From NCBI RefSeq assembly GCF_000816085.1, contig NZ_CP008747.1:1240001-1304000 (forward strand): a stretch of DNA of 64,000 nt, in the 5' to 3' direction. This DNA comes from Staphylococcus hyicus. GTDB taxonomy: Bacteria > Bacillota > Bacilli > Staphylococcales > Staphylococcaceae. The notes beneath the pieces were generated by a model. The model did not search any database and was not told the origin of the DNA. It was given only the letters and a program-made list of their open reading frames with translations. A program made the position numbers and the translations under genes. This document shows positions 59,399 through 64,000 of the stretch, one piece after another (position 1 is the stretch's first letter; each line of letters begins with the position of its first letter).

Positions 59399-61678
59399 GT
59401 GAAAAAAGTCAGTAAATTGATTACATTTTTAATTTTAATTGTACTGCTTTTTGGTGGTATGTTAGCAACCTATAAAAGTGTAATCAAAGATGTTAATTTA
59501 GGACTTGATTTACAAGGTGGATTTGAAGTTTTATATCAAGTAAAGCCACTTTCTGACGGTGACAAAATAGATAATACCGCCGTCCACTCCACTGCTAAAA
59601 CATTAGAACGTCGTGTCAATGTTTTAGGGGTTTCCGAGCCTAAAATTCAAGTTGAAGATCAAAACCGCATTCGCGTACAACTTGCAGGTGTCAAAGATCA
59701 AGACCAAGCAAGAAAGATTTTATCATCTCAAGCGAATTTAACAATTAGAGATGCCGATGATAAAATCAAGTTGACAGGTAAAGATTTAGTACAAGGTTCT
59801 GCTAAGCAAGAATTCAAACAAAATACGAATCAACCTGCTGTTACCTTTAAATTGAAAGATAGCGATAAATTTAAAAAAGTAACAGAAGAAATCTCTAAGA
59901 AACAAGAAAATGTTATGGTTGTATGGTTAGATTATCAAAAAGGGGATAGCTACCATAAAGAAAAAACGAAAGAAAAACCAAAATATGTATCAGCTGCATC
60001 TGTTGATCAACCTATTAACTCACCAAACGTTGAAATTTCTGGTGGCTTTAAGGGTGAAAAAGGAATCACTGAAGCAAAACAAATTGCAGACTTATTAAAT
60101 TCAGGGTCACTCCCAGTGAAATTAGATGAAATCTATTCTACTTCTGTAGGTGCGCAATTTGGTCAAGATGCATTACAAAAAACAATATTTGCATCTATCA
60201 TAGGTATAAGTCTCATCTTTATTTTTATGACTTTATTCTATCGTTTGCCTGGTATTATTGCTGTTATTACATTAACAACGTATGTTTACTTAACATTACT
60301 TGCTTTTAATTTCATTTCAGGTGTCCTCACGCTTCCAGGCCTTGCTGCTTTAGTACTTGGCGTTGGGATGGCTGTTGACGCAAATATTATTATGTATGAG
60401 CGTATTAAAGATGAACTTAGAATTGGGCGAAATTTAAAACAAGCCTATAAAAAAGCCAACAAATCTTCGTTTATTACGATATTAGATGCGAACTTAACAA
60501 CTGTGTTGGCCGCTACAGTACTTTTCTTCTTTGGTGAAAGTTCTGTTAAAGGTTTTGCAACAATGTTGCTCTTAGCCATTTTAATGAGTTTCGTAACGGC
60601 TGTATTTTTAACACGTTTACTTTTATCACTTATTGTTTATTCAAATGTGTTCAAGAAAAAATTATGGTGGTTTGGTGTCAAGAAAAATCAAATTCACGAT
60701 ATAAATGAAGGAAAAGATGTTTCTGAATTAAGCACACCATATGATCGTATAGACTTTATGAAACTAGCACGTCCGTTGTTTGCAGTCAGTGGATTAATTA
60801 TTGTTGCTGGTGTTATCATATTGTTTATTTTCAAATTAAACTTAGGAATTGATTTTACAGCGGGTACACGAATTGATGCGCAAAGTGACCAGGCTTTAAA
60901 ACAACAACAAGTTGAAAAGAAAATGGAATCCATTGGATTAAAGCCTGATCAGTTGTCTATAGGTGGCACAAATGATACGAAAGCATCAATGCAATATAAA
61001 CATGATTTATCTAAAGAAGAAGTATCAAAAGTAAAATCATTAATTAAAAAAGATTTTGGACATGAACCGACAATTAATACGGTTTCTCCTGTTATTGGTC
61101 AAGAGTTGGCTAAAAATGCAATGCTTGCTGTATTATTAGCTTCAATTGGAATGATCATTTACATTTCATTACGTTTCGAATGGCGTATGGGTATTTCTTC
61201 TATCATTTCATTATTGCATGATGCATTTATGATTATTGCAGTATTTAGTTTGTTCCGTTTAGAAGTAGACATTACATTTATTGCTGCGGTATTGACAATC
61301 ATAGGTTATTCAATCAATGACACAATAGTTACATTTGACCGTGTGCGTGAAATGTTGAGAAAAGTAAAAGTAATTACTAAAGAAGAAGAAATTGATTATA
61401 TTGTGAATAGTTCCATTAGACAAACGTTAACACGTTCAGTCAATACCGTTTTAACGGTCGTTATTGTTGTTGTTGCATTATTACTTTTAGGTGCTACAAG
61501 TATTTTCAATTTCTCACTTGCATTACTTATTGGTTTAATATCAGGTGTATTCTCTTCTATATTTATAGCCGTACCATTATGGGGCATATTAAAGAAAAGA
61601 GAATTACGCAAATCTGAACATCATAAATTAACAGTGTATAAACGTAAACGTAGTAATGATGAAAAAGTATTAGTATAA
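59399..61678 (+). CDS. secDF: Fused protein translocase subunit SecDF
   Basis: SecD and SecF are one 759-residue chain, as in Bacillus and Staphylococcus, so this is not an assembly artefact. It is an RND-type proton-driven pump assisting SecYEG. The SecD half has GLDLQGGFEVLYQV, a periplasmic P1 domain (about 60-250) and six helices with VLGVGMAVDANIIMYERIKDE. The SecF half starts about 455, has LGIDFTAGTRI and TIIGYSINDTIVTFDRVRE. Start GTG 59399 is behind AGAGGTG. It ends in a KKR-rich tail. Confidence 0.97.
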   Translation: MKKVSKLITFLILIVLLFGGMLATYKSVIKDVNLGLDLQGGFEVLYQVKPLSDGDKIDNTAVHSTAKTLERRVNVLGVSEPKIQVEDQNRIRVQLAGVKDQDQARKILSSQANLTIRDADDKIKLTGKDLVQGSAKQEFKQNTNQPAVTFKLKDSDKFKKVTEEISKKQENVMVVWLDYQKGDSYHKEKTKEKPKYVSAASVDQPINSPNVEISGGFKGEKGITEAKQIADLLNSGSLPVKLDEIYSTSVGAQFGQDALQKTIFASIIGISLIFIFMTLFYRLPGIIAVITLTTYVYLTLLAFNFISGVLTLPGLAALVLGVGMAVDANIIMYERIKDELRIGRNLKQAYKKANKSSFITILDANLTTVLAATVLFFFGESSVKGFATMLLLAILMSFVTAVFLTRLLLSLIVYSNVFKKKLWWFGVKKNQIHDINEGKDVSELSTPYDRIDFMKLARPLFAVSGLIIVAGVIILFIFKLNLGIDFTAGTRIDAQSDQALKQQQVEKKMESIGLKPDQLSIGGTNDTKASMQYKHDLSKEEVSKVKSLIKKDFGHEPTINTVSPVIGQELAKNAMLAVLLASIGMIIYISLRFEWRMGISSIISLLHDAFMIIAVFSLFRLEVDITFIAAVLTIIGYSINDTIVTFDRVREMLRKVKVITKEEEIDYIVNSSIRQTLTRSVNTVLTVVIVVVALLLLGATSIFNFSLALLIGLISGVFSSIFIAVPLWGILKKRELRKSEHHKLTVYKRKRSNDEKVLV

Positions 61679-61682
61679 TTTT

Positions 61683-61720
61683 AAAGGGATGAATCCTCGA
61701 ATGATTCATCCCTTTAATGT
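61683..61720 (+). terminator. Terminator after secDF
   Basis: AAAGGGATGAATC / GATTCATCCCTTT is a perfect 13-bp stem with a 7-nt loop; the following TAATGTTT tail is weaker than usual. Confidence 0.8.
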
Positions 61721-61771
61721 TTATGAGTTGTATTTTTTGATATAATGTTTGAGTGAAATGAGGCGTTAAGA

Positions 61772-64000
61772 ATGATTCAATCAAAATATAAATGGGTTAG
61801 TAAAACAAACGACAACGTTATCTCTGAAGAAACGCTTAAATCTTTTAACATTACTCCGTTAATGAAGTGTATTTTAGAACACAAAGGTATAACAACCTAT
61901 GAAGATGTACATACATTGTTGCATACGGATACTATAGTTCATGATACGGCACTGCTCAGTGATATTGAGCGTGCAACTGAACGTATACAAAGCGCAATTA
62001 AATCAAAAGAACCGATTTTAGTTTATGGAGATTATGATGCCGATGGCGTGACATCGACATCAATATTAGTGCATACGTTAGAACAATTGGGTGCAATTGT
62101 TGGGTGGTATATCCCTAACCGTTTTTCAGAAGGTTATGGTCCGAGCGATGTCGCATTTAAAAATGCCTATGATGAAGGTGTGAAATTAATCATCACGGTA
62201 GATAATGGGATTCAAGGTCATGAAGAGATAGATATGGTACAAAAGCTAGGTGTAGATGTGATTGTAACGGATCATCATGAAATTGGAGAGACATTACCCA
62301 ATGCATATGCTATTGTTCATCCCATGCATCCGGATTATGATTATCCGTTTCCTTATTTATGTGGTGCAGGGGTAGCTTTAAAGCTGGCGCAACATTTATT
62401 AAATGAACTGCCTGATTATTTTTGGGTGTATGCGATGATAGGGACAATTGCAGATTTAGTACCAATGCATGACGAAAATAGAAGTATTGTACGTAAAGGG
62501 CTCAAGTTAATGAATAAAGAAACGCCAACTGCGTTAAAAGCAATATTAAATGAGGCAAAGTATGATGATGTAATTAATGAAGAAACGATTGGATTTACGA
62601 TTGGGCCTAGGCTAAATGCTGTAGGCCGTTTAGATGATGCAAGTTTAGCTGCGGAGTTATTGATGACAGATGACATTGACGAAGCACAATTTTTGGCTGA
62701 ACAAGTTGAACATTTTAATCAAGAACGTAAGGATATTGTAAAAACTATAACTGAAGAAGCTATGACGATAGCTAAATCTCAAGTTGAAGAAGGTCAACGA
62801 TTTTTAGTATTATACCAAGAAAATTGGCATGAAGGTATCTTAGGTATCGTTGCTTCTCGAATCGTTGAAGCGTATCAACGTCCAACCATGATTCTTAATA
62901 TAGACTATGAAAAACAATATGCAAAAGGCTCTGCGCGTAGTATCGCTCAAATTTCAATGTTTGAATTATTATCATCTCAATCCCATTTGATTGATAAATT
63001 CGGTGGTCATCATGCGGCGGCTGGTTTAACACTACCGATTGATAATGTTGAACTTCTAAAACAAGCACTTAATGCTGAAATGTCAATGAAATATTCTGAG
63101 GATGCACTGCAACCAGAGAAAATGATTGATGCCACAATAGCACTAGATGAGGTTACGGTAGAGAATATTGCTTCACTTGAACGGTTACGTCCATTTGGTA
63201 TGCAGTTTGAGCGCCCAGTGTTTCGCTTAAATAACTTAACGATTCAACAAGCTAAAGCTATAGGGCAACAACAAAATCACTTAAAGATGTCTTTTGTAGA
63301 ACAAAAGCTTCAAGGGTTGTTTTGGAACGAAGGTTCCCGTATTCATGAATTAATGCCTAATCAACACATAAACGCTATCGGTGAATTGCAAATCAATGAA
63401 TGGAATGGTAATCGCACACCACAATTAATTGTTGCAGATATTAATAGTAATGGTCGCCAAATTTTTGATTACCGGAGTAAAAATAAGAAATTGCCCCAAT
63501 TTGAAGTAGCTTCAAACACATGTTACTTGATACATCCTAATAGTGATAAATTAAGTGAACATGAATACTATTATGGTGAACCTATCCCTAATGCGTACGA
63601 TAAATGTGTGTTTCGCGAATTGCCGCTCACATTAGATGATTTTAAAGAGACGTTACATGTCATTCAATCGTCACAACTATACGTGCAATTTTCACATACA
63701 AAATCGATTTATTTTGAAGGGATCCCTAAGATTGAGACTTTTAAAAAATGTTATAAGCTCATTTATCAACAACAAAAACTTGATATTACTAAAAATGGAC
63801 TAGCTATGAGTCAATTTTTACAAATTGAACCACAACTATTAAAATTTATATTAAAAGTCTTTCTTGATTTACAATTTATCACACAAAATGATGGTATAAT
63901 AAAAATTAATACAACTGCGCCTAAACAAGACATCACATCTAGCCGTGTTTATCAAGGACGATTACATCGAATAGATGTTGAAAAGCAGTTATTATATGCT
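61772..64000 (+). CDS. recJ: Single-stranded-DNA-specific exonuclease RecJ (3' partial)
   Basis: The frame starts at ATG 61772 (SD GAGGCG about 10 nt upstream) and stays open to the end of the window: 743 codons, so only the last few residues are missing. It is a DHH phosphoesterase acting 5'-3' on single-stranded DNA. Seen: VYGDYDADGVTSTSIL (about 84-99), TVDNGIQGHEE, the VTDHHEIGE motif, IGTIADLVPM, GPRLNAVGRLDDA and the DHHA1 loop FGGHHAAAG (about 410), followed by an OB domain and the Bacillales-type C-terminal extension. It follows secDF across a terminator. Confidence 0.97.
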   Translation, partial: MIQSKYKWVSKTNDNVISEETLKSFNITPLMKCILEHKGITTYEDVHTLLHTDTIVHDTALLSDIERATERIQSAIKSKEPILVYGDYDADGVTSTSILVHTLEQLGAIVGWYIPNRFSEGYGPSDVAFKNAYDEGVKLIITVDNGIQGHEEIDMVQKLGVDVIVTDHHEIGETLPNAYAIVHPMHPDYDYPFPYLCGAGVALKLAQHLLNELPDYFWVYAMIGTIADLVPMHDENRSIVRKGLKLMNKETPTALKAILNEAKYDDVINEETIGFTIGPRLNAVGRLDDASLAAELLMTDDIDEAQFLAEQVEHFNQERKDIVKTITEEAMTIAKSQVEEGQRFLVLYQENWHEGILGIVASRIVEAYQRPTMILNIDYEKQYAKGSARSIAQISMFELLSSQSHLIDKFGGHHAAAGLTLPIDNVELLKQALNAEMSMKYSEDALQPEKMIDATIALDEVTVENIASLERLRPFGMQFERPVFRLNNLTIQQAKAIGQQQNHLKMSFVEQKLQGLFWNEGSRIHELMPNQHINAIGELQINEWNGNRTPQLIVADINSNGRQIFDYRSKNKKLPQFEVASNTCYLIHPNSDKLSEHEYYYGEPIPNAYDKCVFRELPLTLDDFKETLHVIQSSQLYVQFSHTKSIYFEGIPKIETFKKCYKLIYQQQKLDITKNGLAMSQFLQIEPQLLKFILKVFLDLQFITQNDGIIKINTTAPKQDITSSRVYQGRLHRIDVEKQLLYA

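Noticed and set aside
59399..61678. SecDF as a misassembly or frameshift fusion
   Set aside because: Single-chain SecDF is normal in Bacillus and Staphylococcus, and the joint is in frame with intact domains.

Overview
The window is a contiguous stretch of low-GC Firmicute core chromosome. Gene content and order match the staphylococcal chromosome (nrnA-dnaE-malic enzyme-accDA-pfkA-pyk-citZ-icd-phoPR-polA-mutM-coaE-gapB-nrdR-dnaB-dnaI-thrS-lysP-infC-rpmI-rplT-tig-clpX-ysxC-hemAXCDBL-tag-valS-folC-comC-radC-mreCD-rplU-prp-rpmA-obg-pheB-ruvAB-queA-tgt-yajC-secDF-recJ). Several proteins have staphylococcal hallmarks: a fused SecDF, an L27 N-terminal extension next to the Prp protease, and MreC/MreD without MreB. 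I cannot assign a species. Almost every gene is on the + strand; the exceptions are tag and one 53-codon gene near 49.6 kb.

Layout. 0-4 kb: the 3' part of nrnA, then dnaE. 4-13 kb: central carbon metabolism (malic enzyme, acetyl-CoA carboxylase carboxyltransferase, phosphofructokinase, pyruvate kinase, citrate synthase, isocitrate dehydrogenase). 13.6-16 kb: the PhoPR two-component system. 16.3-24.8 kb: DNA repair and replication (polA, mutM, nrdR, dnaB, dnaI) with coaE and the gluconeogenic gapB. 24.8-30.3 kb: an RNA-regulated translation block: thrS behind a T-box, a lysine permease behind a lysine riboswitch, and infC-rpmI-rplT behind an L20-type leader. 30.5-35.6 kb: a NUDIX protein, a helical-repeat protein, trigger factor, ClpX and the GTPase YsxC. 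35.7-41.8 kb: the hemAXCDBL operon, from glutamyl-tRNA to uroporphyrinogen III. 42-50.5 kb: an AbrB-like membrane protein, tag (-), valS behind a T-box, folC, prepilin peptidase comC, radC and three small or little-known genes. 50.7-54.5 kb: mreCD, rplU-prp-rpmA and obg. 54.5-64 kb: pheB, ruvAB, queA, tgt, yajC, secDF and recJ, which is cut by the window end.

Regulation is the richest layer. Two tRNA-sensing T-boxes, a lysine riboswitch, a ribosomal-protein leader whose ends pair over about 130 nt, and an rplU leader with two mutually exclusive hairpins lie in the gaps. Four well-formed sigma-A promoters (thrS, lysP, infC, rplU) overlap or lie against the end of the preceding gene. Candidate CcpA (cre) sites lie before pfkA and gapB, and 11-bp-phased repeats before phoP.

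I found no rRNA, tRNA, insertion sequence, prophage, CRISPR array or defence locus, and no convincing undescribed multi-gene system. The least described items are a 53-aa two-helix membrane protein on the - strand (49527-49688), a 44-aa hydrophilic protein (50358-50492), the short membrane-anchored protein between them, a NUDIX protein with a stretched Nudix box, and the palindrome-rich DNA upstream of gapB and citZ.
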